A stretch of 64,000 nucleotides of DNA from Hyphomicrobiales bacterium (GTDB lineage: Bacteria > Pseudomonadota > Alphaproteobacteria > Rhizobiales > Rhizobiaceae). How positions within the stretch are numbered: position 1 is the first letter of the stretch; each line of letters begins with the position of its first letter. The stretch spans positions 62,001-126,000 of the forward strand of contig UBJO01000008.1 of assembly GCA_900465665.1 (NCBI GenBank), given 5' to 3'. The position numbers and the translations under genes were made by a program. Below are positions 7,894 to 19,228 of this stretch, piece by piece. The notes beneath the pieces were generated by a model. That model ran no database searches, had not been told where the DNA came from, and was given only the letters and a program-made list of their open reading frames with translations.

Positions 7894-9255
7894 ATGAAAA
7901 AGTCATTTTTGATGGGCGTTGCCGTGGCAGCGCTTCTGGCCGGCGGCGCGTCCGCGGCCGATCTGAAATTCGCGCCGGGCGAGGACGCCAAGTTCAACTG
8001 GAAGAGCTACGATGACTTCAAGGCGGCCAATGCCGACCTGAAGGGTCAGGAACTGACGATCTTCGGGCCGTGGCGCGGCGAGGACGAGACGCTGTTCCGC
8101 AGCATTCTCGCCTACTTCACCGAGGCGACCGGCATCGACGCCAAATATTCGTCCTCGGAGAACTACGAACAGCAGATCGTCATCGACACGCAGGCCGGCT
8201 CGCCGCCAAATATCGCGATCCTGCCGCAGCCCGGCCTTCTCGCCGATCTCGCCAGCAAGGGCTTCCTGGCGCCGCTCGGCGATGAAAATTCCAAGTGGAT
8301 CAAGGACAATTACGGCGCCGGCGACAGCTGGGTCGGCTACGGCACCTACAAGGGCAAGGACGGCAAGGACGCCTTCTTCGCCTTCCCCTACAAAGCCGAC
8401 GTGAAGTCGCTGGTCTGGTACGTGCCTGAAAACTTCAAGGAAGCGGGCTATAAGGTTCCGACCACGATGGAAGAGCTGCAGGCTCTCTCCGAGCAGATCG
8501 TCAAGGACGGCGGCGTTCCGTGGTGCATCGGTCTCGGTTCCGGCGGCGCCACTGGCTGGCCGGCAACCGACTGGATCGAAGACCTGATGCTGCGCATGCA
8601 GCCGCCGGAAGCCTACGACAAATGGACCACCAACGAACTAAAGTTCGATGATCCCTCTGTTGTTGCCGTCATCGACGAGTTCGGTAAGTTCGCCAAGAAC
8701 GAGAAGTACGTCGATGGTGGCGTCAAGGCTGTGGCCTCGACCGACTTCCGCGATAGCCCGAAGGGCCTCTTCGCGGTGCCGCCGAAGTGCTACATGCACC
8801 ATCAGGCGTCCTTCATCCCGTCCTTCTTCCCTGAAGGCACGAAGATGGGCCAGGATGCGGACTTCTTCTACATGCCGACCTTCGCCTCGCATCCGGAACT
8901 CGGCAAGCCGGTTCTGGGCGCTGGCACGCTGGTCACGATCGCCAAGGACTCCAAGCCCGCTCGCGCCTTCGTGGAATTCCTGAAGACGCCGATCGCGCAT
9001 GAAGTCTGGATGGCGCAGTCGAGCTTCCTGACCCCATACAAGGGCGTCAACACGGCTGCCTACGCCAACGAGCAGATGAAGCGCGAAGGCGAAATCCTGA
9101 CGACGGCAACGACGTTCCGCTTCGACGGTTCCGACCTGATGCCCGGCAAGATTGGCGCCGGCGCTTTCTGGACCGGCATGGTCGATTTCGTCGGCGGCAA
9201 GTCCGCTCAGGATACCGCCAAGGAAATCCAGAGCGCCTGGGACGGCATCAAGTAA
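7894..9255 (+). CDS. aglE: Alpha-glucoside ABC transporter, substrate-binding protein AglE
   Basis: Periplasmic binding protein for alpha-glucosides such as sucrose, maltose or trehalose. It has 453 residues with a clear Sec signal peptide (MKKSFLMGVAVAALLAGG, cleaved after ASA near residue 22) and a SBP_bac_1-type body, including TIFGPWRGEDETLF, PNIAILPQPG and GVPWCIGLGSGGATGWPATD. GGGAGGATGATCAC precedes the ATG. It is the first gene of aglEFGAK and divergent from aglR. A 156-base gap with strong hairpins separates it from aglF, which would allow more binding protein than permease. The ligand range is taken from the known AglE family and not from the sequence. Confidence 0.9.
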   Translation: MKKSFLMGVAVAALLAGGASAADLKFAPGEDAKFNWKSYDDFKAANADLKGQELTIFGPWRGEDETLFRSILAYFTEATGIDAKYSSSENYEQQIVIDTQAGSPPNIAILPQPGLLADLASKGFLAPLGDENSKWIKDNYGAGDSWVGYGTYKGKDGKDAFFAFPYKADVKSLVWYVPENFKEAGYKVPTTMEELQALSEQIVKDGGVPWCIGLGSGGATGWPATDWIEDLMLRMQPPEAYDKWTTNELKFDDPSVVAVIDEFGKFAKNEKYVDGGVKAVASTDFRDSPKGLFAVPPKCYMHHQASFIPSFFPEGTKMGQDADFFYMPTFASHPELGKPVLGAGTLVTIAKDSKPARAFVEFLKTPIAHEVWMAQSSFLTPYKGVNTAAYANEQMKREGEILTTATTFRFDGSDLMPGKIGAGAFWTGMVDFVGGKSAQDTAKEIQSAWDGIK

Positions 9256-9267
9256 CATCGCCCGATC

Positions 9268-9332
9268 TCCATGCCGCCTGATCGGGCGGCATGGATTTAA
9301 TGCCTGGCCGGACGCCGTCAAAGCGCCGGCCA
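9268..9332 (+). other. Hairpins between aglE and aglF
   Basis: A perfect 11-bp stem (TCCATGCCGCC with GGCGGCATGGA, 9268-9295, 6-base loop) is followed by a second stem (TGGCCGG at 9305-9311 with CCGGCCA at 9326-9332). There is no T-run, so they are more likely to protect the aglE mRNA end or weaken read-through than to end transcription. Confidence 0.55.
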
Positions 9333-9411
9333 TCGCCGCCTCTTGCGTCCGAAGCAAGCGGCGATCGGGCGGCGTGATTTCAAAAAGACGTAGGCATCAG
9401 GGGAGGGATGA

Positions 9412-10425
9412 ATGCTATCGCAGCTGGTTTCCGCTTTGGGGGTCGTGGTCGTCGCCGTATTCGCATGCGCGGCCTATTTCTATTTCTCGAACAAGCTCCT
9501 TGATATGGCGCTTCCGGTGAAGGACGGCGACATTCGCGCCGCCTCGCAGAACCTCAACCGCCGCTCCGTCATCAGGCCGTGGCTGTTCCTGTTCCCGGCG
9601 CTCTTCCTGCTGGTGGTCTATCTCGTCTATCCTGTGGTCGCGACCGTGATCCTGTCCTTCTACGATCGCTCCGGGGCTGAGTTCGTCGGATTCAGCAATT
9701 ACCAGTGGGCCCTTGGTGACCGCGAGTTCCGCCAGTCGATCTTCAACAACATCCTCTGGCTCGCCGTCGTACCCGCCGCCTGCACCTTCTTCGGCCTCGT
9801 CATCGCCGTCATGACCGACCGCATCTGGTGGGGCAATATTGCGAAAAGCATCGTCTTCATGCCGATGGCGATCTCCTTCGTCGGCGCCTCCGTCATCTGG
9901 AAGTTCATCTACGAGTATCGCGGCGGCAACGCCACGCAGATCGGCTTGCTCAACGCCATCGTCCAGCTCTTCGGCGGCACGCCGCAGGTGTGGATCTCGG
10001 TGCCCTTCTGGAACAGCTTCTTTCTGATGATCATCCTCATCTGGATCCAGACCGGCTTTGCCATGGTCATCCTCTCGGCGGCGCTCCGCGGCATTCCGGA
10101 AGAGACCATCGAGGCCGCCGTCATCGATGGCGCCAATGGCTGGCAGATCTTCTGGCGCATCATGGTGCCGCAGGTCTGGGGCACGATCGCCGTCGTCTGG
10201 ACCACGATCACCATCCTTGTTCTCAAGGTCTTCGATATCGTTCTCACCATGACCAACGGTCAGTGGGACACGATGGTTCTCGCCAATCTCATGTTCAACT
10301 GGATGTTCCGGGGAGGCGGCGACAGCGGCCGAAGTGCGGTCATCGCGCTGATCATCATGCTGGCCGTCACACCGATCATGGTGTGGAACGTCCGCCGCGC
10401 CAATCGCGAAATGGGAGGCAAGTGA
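9412..10425 (+). CDS. aglF: Alpha-glucoside ABC transporter permease AglF
   Basis: First inner-membrane subunit of the AglEFGK importer, 337 residues. An extra N-terminal membrane helix (residues 1-25, LVSALGVVVVAVFACAAYFY) precedes the MalF-like core, which starts at PWLFLFPALFLLVVYLVYPV. The ABC-contacting EAA loop is visible as ETIEAAVIDGANGWQIFWRI. The start ATG at 9412 has GGGAGGG upstream. One base separates its TGA from the ATG of aglG, so the two are translationally coupled. It would pair with AglG to form the channel and be energised by AglK. Confidence 0.9.
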   Translation: MLSQLVSALGVVVVAVFACAAYFYFSNKLLDMALPVKDGDIRAASQNLNRRSVIRPWLFLFPALFLLVVYLVYPVVATVILSFYDRSGAEFVGFSNYQWALGDREFRQSIFNNILWLAVVPAACTFFGLVIAVMTDRIWWGNIAKSIVFMPMAISFVGASVIWKFIYEYRGGNATQIGLLNAIVQLFGGTPQVWISVPFWNSFFLMIILIWIQTGFAMVILSAALRGIPEETIEAAVIDGANGWQIFWRIMVPQVWGTIAVVWTTITILVLKVFDIVLTMTNGQWDTMVLANLMFNWMFRGGGDSGRSAVIALIIMLAVTPIMVWNVRRANREMGGK

Positions 10426-10426
10426 G

Positions 10427-11590
10427 ATGACCCTGACCCGCGATTTCTTCAAGATCGGCCCGGCCCGTCTGTTCGTTCATGCAGCCGTCCTCCTGATCGT
10501 CATCATCTGGCTGATCCCGACGCTCGGCATCTTCGTCAGCGCGCTGCGCGACAAGGACCAGATCGTCGTCTCCGGCTGGTGGACGGCCTTTTCCGGCTCG
10601 TCGCGCACCGTCGCCGCCCGCCTCGGCCAGGTCGACCAGCAGAAGCAGGATGGCCCCGCTTACGTCATCTCTGGCAACGTGCTGGATGGCCAGGAGGGAC
10701 GCTCGATCAATGCCTTCGGCACCCGCGTCGCCCAGCCCTCAGCCTACAAGGCCGGCGAGACCGCCGATCTCGGCGATGGCCTCACGCTCACCGTCAACGA
10801 AGACGGCAGCTACCGCTATGCCAAGAACGCCGCCTTCGGCCCGGATGACGGCGGCCGCCGCGTCTACGTCTCGGTCGCCACGCCACCGGAGTTCACGCTG
10901 CAGAACTATCGCACGGTGCTGACGGGCGAGGGGATCGGCCAGTCCTTCATCAACTCGTTGACGGTCACCATCCCGGCCACGATCATCCCGATCCTGATCG
11001 CCGCCTTCGCAGCCTACGCGCTGAGCTGGATGGAGTTCCCCGGCCGTGCGCTTCTCATCGCGCTGGTCGTCGGCCTCATCGTCGTGCCGCTGCAGATGTC
11101 GCTGATCCCGCTTCTGAGGCTCTACAATCAGGTCGGCATGCTGCTCGATACGCCGTCCAAGACCTATCCCGGCATCTGGCTGGCGCACACCGCCTTCGGC
11201 ATGCCGCTCGCCATCTATCTCCTGCGATCCTACATCGCGGGCCTGCCCAAGGAGATCATCGAATCCGCCCGCGTCGATGGCGCCAGCGATTTCGAGATCT
11301 TCACCCGCATCGTTTTGCCCTTGTCCTTCCCGGCGCTCGCCTCCTTCTCGATCTTCCAGTTCCTCTGGGTCTGGAACGACCTGCTCGTCGCCATGGTCTT
11401 CCTCGGCACCGACAGGGATCACCTCGTGCTGACGGGTGCGCTGAACGCGCTGCTCGGCTCGCGTGGCGGCAACTGGGAAATCCTGACAGCCTCGGCCTTC
11501 ATCACGATTATAGTACCGCTGCTCGTCTTCTTCGCATTGCAGCGCTATCTCGTGCGTGGTCTGCTCTCGGGTTCGGTCAAGGGCGGCTAG
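10427..11590 (+). CDS. aglG: Alpha-glucoside ABC transporter permease AglG
   Basis: Second inner-membrane subunit, 387 residues, longer than MalG (about 280-300). After the first membrane helix (residues about 15-40) there is an insertion of about 100 residues before the usual core. It contains GDGLTLTVNEDGSYRY, which looks like the beta strands of VCBS or Ig-like repeats and should lie in the periplasm. The core has five further helices and the EAA loop EIIESARVDGASDFEIFTRI. The gene follows aglF by one base. The insertion may be normal for AglG; I cannot compare here. It is separated from aglA by 45 bases. Confidence 0.88.
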   Translation: MTLTRDFFKIGPARLFVHAAVLLIVIIWLIPTLGIFVSALRDKDQIVVSGWWTAFSGSSRTVAARLGQVDQQKQDGPAYVISGNVLDGQEGRSINAFGTRVAQPSAYKAGETADLGDGLTLTVNEDGSYRYAKNAAFGPDDGGRRVYVSVATPPEFTLQNYRTVLTGEGIGQSFINSLTVTIPATIIPILIAAFAAYALSWMEFPGRALLIALVVGLIVVPLQMSLIPLLRLYNQVGMLLDTPSKTYPGIWLAHTAFGMPLAIYLLRSYIAGLPKEIIESARVDGASDFEIFTRIVLPLSFPALASFSIFQFLWVWNDLLVAMVFLGTDRDHLVLTGALNALLGSRGGNWEILTASAFITIIVPLLVFFALQRYLVRGLLSGSVKGG

Positions 11591-11635
11591 TTATTTCCCA
11601 GGACACTCAGAAGACAATATCCAACAGGACCACAT

Positions 11636-13288
<1,653 letters not shown>

Positions 13289-13312
13289 AGACTTCTGGAG
13301 GAGGAGAACTCG

Positions 13313-14404
<1,092 letters not shown>

Positions 14405-14419
14405 GTTGTAAATCGCTCC

Positions 14420-14444
14420 CGGGCCGTGTGAATAATGCGGCCCG
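14420..14444 (+). terminator. Possible terminator or mRNA-end hairpin after aglK
   Basis: CGGGCCG (14420-14426) pairs perfectly with CGGCCCG (14438-14444) over an 11-base loop. No T-run follows, so it may be a weak or factor-dependent terminator. Confidence 0.35.
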
Positions 14445-14574
14445 GCGCTATGCTGTTCGAACCTTCTGTTAAAGATCGCTTGGTAGTCTTTCCTCATTGC
14501 GTAAGAGGAATACTACAGTGGCGACACCGAGCCCCCAGTCATCAGGCCATTTTCTAAACAAGGAAGAATCCTTC

Positions 14575-14928
14575 ATGTATGACCGCGAAGTGCGGTTCAA
14601 GATGGAGGACACGATGAACGCCGCGCGTCTCGAGTATACCGAGAAGGGCGTGATGAACATGGCCTCGCGCCGTTGCGACATCATCCGCATTTCCAAGAGC
14701 AGCGCGGTCCTTGCGATCCTGACGCAATTCAACCTCCCGCGTCAGTTCTATCTCGATCTTCCCGATGCCCGCATCACCAAGATCGGCTGCATGCTGACCC
14801 GTGTTAATCCCAACAACACAGTGGAAGTTCGCTTCCTGCGCATGCTGACCGACAAGGAACTGAACAAGATCTTCGTCTACAGCACCCACCCGGCCCACCG
14901 CGACCGCGTGCTCGACATTCGCGGCTGA
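14575..14928 (+). CDS. PilZ-domain protein
   Basis: A short single-domain protein whose body (LPRQFYLDLPDARITKIGCM, then EVRFLRMLTDKELNKIF and HPAHRDRVLDIRG) follows the pattern of short rhizobial PilZ proteins. PilZ domains often bind cyclic di-GMP through an RxxxR/(D/N)xSxxG pair. Here the ASRRCDIIRIS segment keeps part of the first motif, but no clear second one is visible, so ligand binding is uncertain. ATG 14575 has AGGAAG eight bases upstream and gives 117 residues. A GTG at 14518 with AGAGGA upstream would give 136. A very strong terminator follows. Confidence 0.65.
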   Translation: MYDREVRFKMEDTMNAARLEYTEKGVMNMASRRCDIIRISKSSAVLAILTQFNLPRQFYLDLPDARITKIGCMLTRVNPNNTVEVRFLRMLTDKELNKIFVYSTHPAHRDRVLDIRG

Positions 14929-14950
14929 TCGCCGATTTCTACGTCTGAAA

Positions 14951-14990
14951 CGACAAGGCCCGCGAGATCGTCTCGCGGGCCTTGTTGTTT
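14951..14990. terminator. Strong intrinsic terminator between PilZ gene and edd
   Basis: ACAAGGCCCGCGAG (14953-14966) and CTCGCGGGCCTTGT (14972-14985) form a perfect 14-bp stem with loop ATCGT. The tail TTGTTT serves the forward PilZ gene. The stem also lies just past the stop of the convergent edd and could act for both. Confidence 0.85.
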
Positions 14991-15010
14991 ATAGCGATAA
15001 ATCGCCCGCC

Positions 15011-16831
15011 TTAGTGAAACAGCACGCTGGCGCCCTTGTCCGATGCGCCGACGGCGCGGCGGAAGGGGGCGAAGAGCTCGCGGCCCATGCCGAACTCGTT
15101 GTCGGAGAGATCGGCGACGACAGGCTTGCGGTCGGCCATGGTGGCAGCGTCCACAAGCACCTCGAGCGTGCCGGCGATCGCGTCGAGACGGATGATGTCG
15201 CCGTCCATGATGCGCGCGATCGGTCCGCCGTCGACGGCCTCCGGCGTCACATGGATTGCCGCCGGAACCTTGCCCGACGCGCCGGACATGCGCCCGTCGG
15301 TCAGAAGCGCCACGCGGAAGCCGCGGTCCTGCAGAACGCCGAGCGGCGGCGTCAGCTTGTGAAGCTCCGGCATGCCGTTGGCCTTCGGCCCCTGGAAGCG
15401 GACGACGGCGATGAAGTCGCGGTTGAGCTTGCCGTCCTTGAAGGCGTCCTGAAGCTCCTGCTGGCTGTGGAAGACGATCGCCGGCGCCTCGATGACGTGA
15501 CGGTCAGCCTTTACGGCCGAAATCTTGATCACGCCCTTGCCGAGATTGCCGCGCAGCATCTTCAGGCCGCCATTCGCCTGGAACGGCGTCTCGATGTTCG
15601 CGAGCACCTTCGGATCGACGCTCTTTTCCGGGGAGGGCTCACGCACGATGTTTCCATCCTCACCCAGGCGCGGATCGATCGTGTAGGCCTGCAGCCCATG
15701 GCCGAACACGGTGCGCACGTCGTCGTGCACGAGGCCGTGCTTCAGCAGTTCCTTGATCAGGAAGCCCATGCCGCCGGCCGCATGGAAATGGTTCACGTCG
15801 GCAAGTCCGTTCGGGTAGACGCGGGCAAGCAGCGGCACCACTTCGGAGAGCTCGGCGATGTCTTGCCATGTGAGCTCGATGCCGGCGGCGCGCGCCATGG
15901 CCACGAGGTGCAGCGTGTGGTTGGTCGAGCCGCCGGTGGCGTGCAGGCCGACAACGCCGTTGACGATCGAGCGCTCGTCGATCATCTCGCCCGCAGGTGT
16001 GAACTCGTTGCCCTGCGCGGTGATCGCCAGCGCCCGCTTGGTCGCCTCGCGGGTGAATGCTTCGCGAAGTGGCGTGCCGGGATTGATGAAGGAGGAGCCG
16101 GGCATATGGAAGCCCATGATCTCCATCAGCATCTGGTTGGAGTTCGCCGTACCGTAGAAGGTGCAGGTGCCCGGTCCGTGATAGGACTTGGATTCGGCCT
16201 CCAGCAGTTCGGCGCGGCCGACCTTGCCCTCGGCATAAAGCTGGCGCACGCGCGACTTCTCGTCGTTCGGCAGGCCCGAAGTCATCGGCCCCGCCGGTAC
16301 GAAGATCGACGGCAGATGGCCGAAGGTCAGCGCGGCGATCGTCAGACCCGGAACGATCTTGTCGCAGACGCCGAGATAGAGCGCGGCGTCGAACATGTTG
16401 TGCGACAGGCCGATACCCGCAGCCATGGCGATCAGGTCGCGCGAGAAGAGCGAGAGCTCCATGCCCGGCTGGCCCTGGGTCACGCCATCGCACATGGCGG
16501 GAACGGCGCCCGCCACCTGCGCGATACCGCCGGCTTCCGCTGCCGCCTCGCGAATGATCGCGGGATAGGTCTCGAACGGCTGATGCGCCGAGAGCATGTC
16601 GTTGTAGGAAGTGATGATGCCGAGATTGGAAACACGGTCGCCGGCCAGTGCATCCTTCTCGGCGGGGGAACAGACCGCGAAGCCGTGTGCCAGGTTCGCG
16701 CAGCCGAGCGAGGAGCGCACCACGCTCTTGCCCACCGCGTTTCGCAAGCGCTCAAGATAGAGTTCTCGCGACGGTTTCGACCGTTCGACGATACGGTTGG
16801 TGATGGCGGCAACGCGCGAATGAGCGGACAT
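15011..16831 (-). CDS. edd: Phosphogluconate dehydratase Edd
   Basis: Dehydrates 6-phosphogluconate to 2-keto-3-deoxy-6-phosphogluconate, the first committed step of the Entner-Doudoroff pathway, in the cytoplasm. The 606-residue length is usual for Edd. Iron-sulfur ligands can be placed in [26 protein letters not shown] and [13 protein letters not shown], and the C-terminal [20 protein letters not shown] is a dehydratase signature. AAGGA precedes the ATG. It is the last gene of a zwf-pgl-edd unit, 77 bases after pgl, which links glucose-6-phosphate oxidation directly to this pathway. IlvD is a relative, but its length and the Edd-type N-terminus favour Edd. Confidence 0.94.
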   Translation of the reverse strand: MSAHSRVAAITNRIVERSKPSRELYLERLRNAVGKSVVRSSLGCANLAHGFAVCSPAEKDALAGDRVSNLGIITSYNDMLSAHQPFETYPAIIREAAAEAGGIAQVAGAVPAMCDGVTQGQPGMELSLFSRDLIAMAAGIGLSHNMFDAALYLGVCDKIVPGLTIAALTFGHLPSIFVPAGPMTSGLPNDEKSRVRQLYAEGKVGRAELLEAESKSYHGPGTCTFYGTANSNQMLMEIMGFHMPGSSFINPGTPLREAFTREATKRALAITAQGNEFTPAGEMIDERSIVNGVVGLHATGGSTNHTLHLVAMARAAGIELTWQDIAELSEVVPLLARVYPNGLADVNHFHAAGGMGFLIKELLKHGLVHDDVRTVFGHGLQAYTIDPRLGEDGNIVREPSPEKSVDPKVLANIETPFQANGGLKMLRGNLGKGVIKISAVKADRHVIEAPAIVFHSQQELQDAFKDGKLNRDFIAVVRFQGPKANGMPELHKLTPPLGVLQDRGFRVALLTDGRMSGASGKVPAAIHVTPEAVDGGPIARIMDGDIIRLDAIAGTLEVLVDAATMADRKPVVADLSDNEFGMGRELFAPFRRAVGASDKGASVLFH

Positions 16832-16908
16832 GGGAGATCCTTGTCGTTTGCTGGTATTCGATTGTCTGTTCGCGGCTATAAGCCGTGTTGGCCATTAAGG
16901 CCGTCGGC

Positions 16909-17607
16909 TTACGGAGCCCAGTAAATGTCGACGGGCGTCGCGGCGCGGCGAAGGATTGCCCGGATCGGCATCTCCGCCTCGTCGCCGGCACCCTCGGCCT
17001 TCGCCAGAACGTCCTTCTTGCCGTCGCCTTCGATGTGAAGAACGAGCAGCCCTGCATCCTGCAGGCTGGAGAAGGTGAAGGTCAGGCGTGGTTCGCCTGC
17101 GCCGTCAGCGTCCATGGTGATGATGCCGCGCGGCGTCTTCGGGTCCAGAGCAACCGCAAGATTGCTGCCGCCGGGGAAGAACGAAGCCGTGTGGCCATCG
17201 CCCCCCATGCCGAGAATGACGACATCGAACGGATTGCCGATCGAAGCCGTGGCCGCCGTCGAAAGCTTTGCAGCTTCCTCGACCGTTGCCGCCGGCTGGT
17301 AGAGCGGCTGGAACTTTGCCGCCTTCGCCTTGTTCTGCAGGAGATTGCTGATCACGAGCAGATGGTTTGAGCGCGGATTGTCGGCGGGCACGAAACGCTC
17401 GTCGACGAGGGTGATGGTCACCTTCGTCCAGTCGAGATCGCGCGTCGACAGTTCCTGGAAGAATGCCTTCGGCGTCGAGCCGCCGGAAACGGCGATTTCC
17501 GCCGTTCCCTTCTTGGCGATGGCCGTCGAAAGCGATGCAGCGACCTTGTCGGCAAGGTTGCGCGCCAGTTCGGCGGCGTTGGCAAAATTGTGCATGGTCG
17601 CTGCCAT
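16909..17607 (-). CDS. pgl: 6-phosphogluconolactonase Pgl (DevB type)
   Basis: Hydrolyses 6-phosphogluconolactone, the product of Zwf, to 6-phosphogluconate, the substrate of Edd. The 232-residue protein carries the DevB/NagB-fold marks AVSGGSTPKAFF, TLVDERFVPADNPRSN and VILGMGGDGHTASFFPG. It starts 11 bases after zwf ends and is followed by edd, so the three enzymes of consecutive steps are in one operon. The ATG at 17607 was kept, though a second Met four codons later is possible. It is soluble and cytoplasmic, and nothing in it is unusual. Confidence 0.93.
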   Translation of the reverse strand: MAATMHNFANAAELARNLADKVAASLSTAIAKKGTAEIAVSGGSTPKAFFQELSTRDLDWTKVTITLVDERFVPADNPRSNHLLVISNLLQNKAKAAKFQPLYQPAATVEEAAKLSTAATASIGNPFDVVILGMGGDGHTASFFPGGSNLAVALDPKTPRGIITMDADGAGEPRLTFTFSSLQDAGLLVLHIEGDGKKDVLAKAEGAGDEAEMPIRAILRRAATPVDIYWAP

Positions 17608-17618
17608 TCTCTCGATCC

Positions 17619-19094
17619 TTAGAGGTTGTCGTGCCAGGTGCGGCCGTCACGCTCGATGAGCGCGATCGACTGGCTCGGGCCCCAGGTGCCGGCGGTGTAG
17701 CCCTGAACCTTCTGGCCGGTGGATTCCCAACCCTTGAGGATCGGGTCGACCCACTGCCACGCTGCCTCGACTTCGTCGCGGCGCATGAACAGCGTCTGGT
17801 TCGAACGGATGACGTCCATCAGCAGGCGCTCGTAGGCGTCGGGGTTACGAACCTGGAAGGAATCGGCGAAGCTCATGTCGAGCGAAACGTTGCGCAGGCG
17901 CATGCCACCCGGGCCCGGATCCTTGATCATCAGCGACTGCTTGACGCCTTCGTCGGGCTGCAGGCGAATGATCAGCTGGTTCTGGTTGATGCGGCCGGCC
18001 GACTGGTCGAAGACCGAGTGCGGGATCGACTTGAAGGTGATGACGATCTCCGACATGCGGCCGGCAAGACGCTTGCCAGTGCGGATGTAGAAGGGAACGC
18101 CAGCCCAGCGCCAGTTGTTGATCTCGGCCTTGATGGCGACGAAGGTTTCGGTGTTGGACACGCCGCCTTCGAGTTCTTCGAGGTAACCCTTGACCGGGCC
18201 GCCCGCCGAAGCGCCGGCGCGATACTGGCCGCGAACGGTGGTCTGCTCGACATTCGAAGCGTCGATCGGCTTCAGCGCGCGCAGCACCTTCAGCTTCTCG
18301 TCGCGAACCGCTTCGGAGTCCATCGAAGACGGGACTTCCATGGCAACCAGGCAGACGAGCTGCATGATGTGGTTCTGCACCATGTCGCGCAGCGCGCCGG
18401 CGGTGTCATAGTAGCCGGCACGGCCTTCGAGGCCGACGGATTCGGCAACGGTGATCTGCACGTGGTCGATATGGTTGGCGTTCCACAGCGGCTCATAGAG
18501 CGCGTTGGCGAAGCGCAGCGCCATCAGGTTCTGCACCGTCTCCTTGCCGAGATAGTGGTCGATGCGGAAGATCTGCTCTTCCTTGAAAACCTTGCCGATC
18601 GTGTCGTTGAGCTGCAGGGCGGAAGCGAGATCGCGACCGATCGGCTTTTCAACGACGATGCGGGTGGTCTTGGTGATGAGCTTGTGGTCGTGGATCTTCT
18701 GCGAGATGTCGCCGAAGATGCCGGGTGCGACGGCCAGATAGAAGGCCCGCACGCGGTCCTTGCCCTCGTCGAGCAGCTTCTTCAGCTGGTCCCAACCGGC
18801 GTCGGAGCGGGCATCGACCGGCACGTAATAAAGGCGCTCGCAGAACTTGGCGACCTCAGCCTCGTCGTACTCGCCCTTCTTCAGATGCTCCTTCAGAGCG
18901 TCCTTAGCGAACTTGCGATATTCTTCGTGGGTCAGCGCGCTTCTGGAAGCGCCGATGATGCGGGTCGGCTCGGAGAACTGGCCTTCGATCTGACGATGGT
19001 AGAGGGCCGGCAGCAACTTGCGCTCGGCAAGGTCGCCACTGCCGCCAAAGACGACGTAATCGAAAGGTTCAACGGGAATGATTTGGCTGCTCAT
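17619..19094 (-). CDS. zwf: Glucose-6-phosphate 1-dehydrogenase Zwf
   Basis: Oxidises glucose-6-phosphate with NADP (or NAD) to the lactone and heads the oxidative branch of glucose use. The coenzyme motif is VFGGSGDLAERK, the substrate and catalytic motif RIDHYLGKETVQN, and further family blocks FYIRTGKRL and PGPGGMRLRN are present. I chose ATG 19094 (491 residues, beginning MSSQIIPVEPFDYVVFGG) over one five codons upstream because GAGAGA lies at the right distance and this matches the usual rhizobial N-terminus. It is first in zwf-pgl-edd. An AT-rich promoter region, 19095-19228, contains TTTAATC-TAATC-GATTTAAA, a possible operator. Confidence 0.94.
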   Translation of the reverse strand: MSSQIIPVEPFDYVVFGGSGDLAERKLLPALYHRQIEGQFSEPTRIIGASRSALTHEEYRKFAKDALKEHLKKGEYDEAEVAKFCERLYYVPVDARSDAGWDQLKKLLDEGKDRVRAFYLAVAPGIFGDISQKIHDHKLITKTTRIVVEKPIGRDLASALQLNDTIGKVFKEEQIFRIDHYLGKETVQNLMALRFANALYEPLWNANHIDHVQITVAESVGLEGRAGYYDTAGALRDMVQNHIMQLVCLVAMEVPSSMDSEAVRDEKLKVLRALKPIDASNVEQTTVRGQYRAGASAGGPVKGYLEELEGGVSNTETFVAIKAEINNWRWAGVPFYIRTGKRLAGRMSEIVITFKSIPHSVFDQSAGRINQNQLIIRLQPDEGVKQSLMIKDPGPGGMRLRNVSLDMSFADSFQVRNPDAYERLLMDVIRSNQTLFMRRDEVEAAWQWVDPILKGWESTGQKVQGYTAGTWGPSQSIALIERDGRTWHDNL

Positions 19095-19228
19095 GAGGCT
19101 ATCTCTCAATCAGACTGGTTCATGGCCTCTTTAATCTAATCGATTTAAAAAAGCCAGTGTGCGCTGCAACGAATTTGTCCGGCACTGGTTTTAGATCGAA
19201 AAGCCTCGTGAGGAAATCCGCAATCTGA

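Noticed and set aside
15014-16924. Long forward frame opposite edd
   Set aside because: It is a shadow of the edd gene: the reverse frame encodes a complete dehydratase with iron-sulfur motifs, while the forward product matches nothing.
17463-19139. Long forward frame opposite pgl and zwf
   Set aside because: Third-position GC bias and full Zwf motifs belong to the reverse strand.
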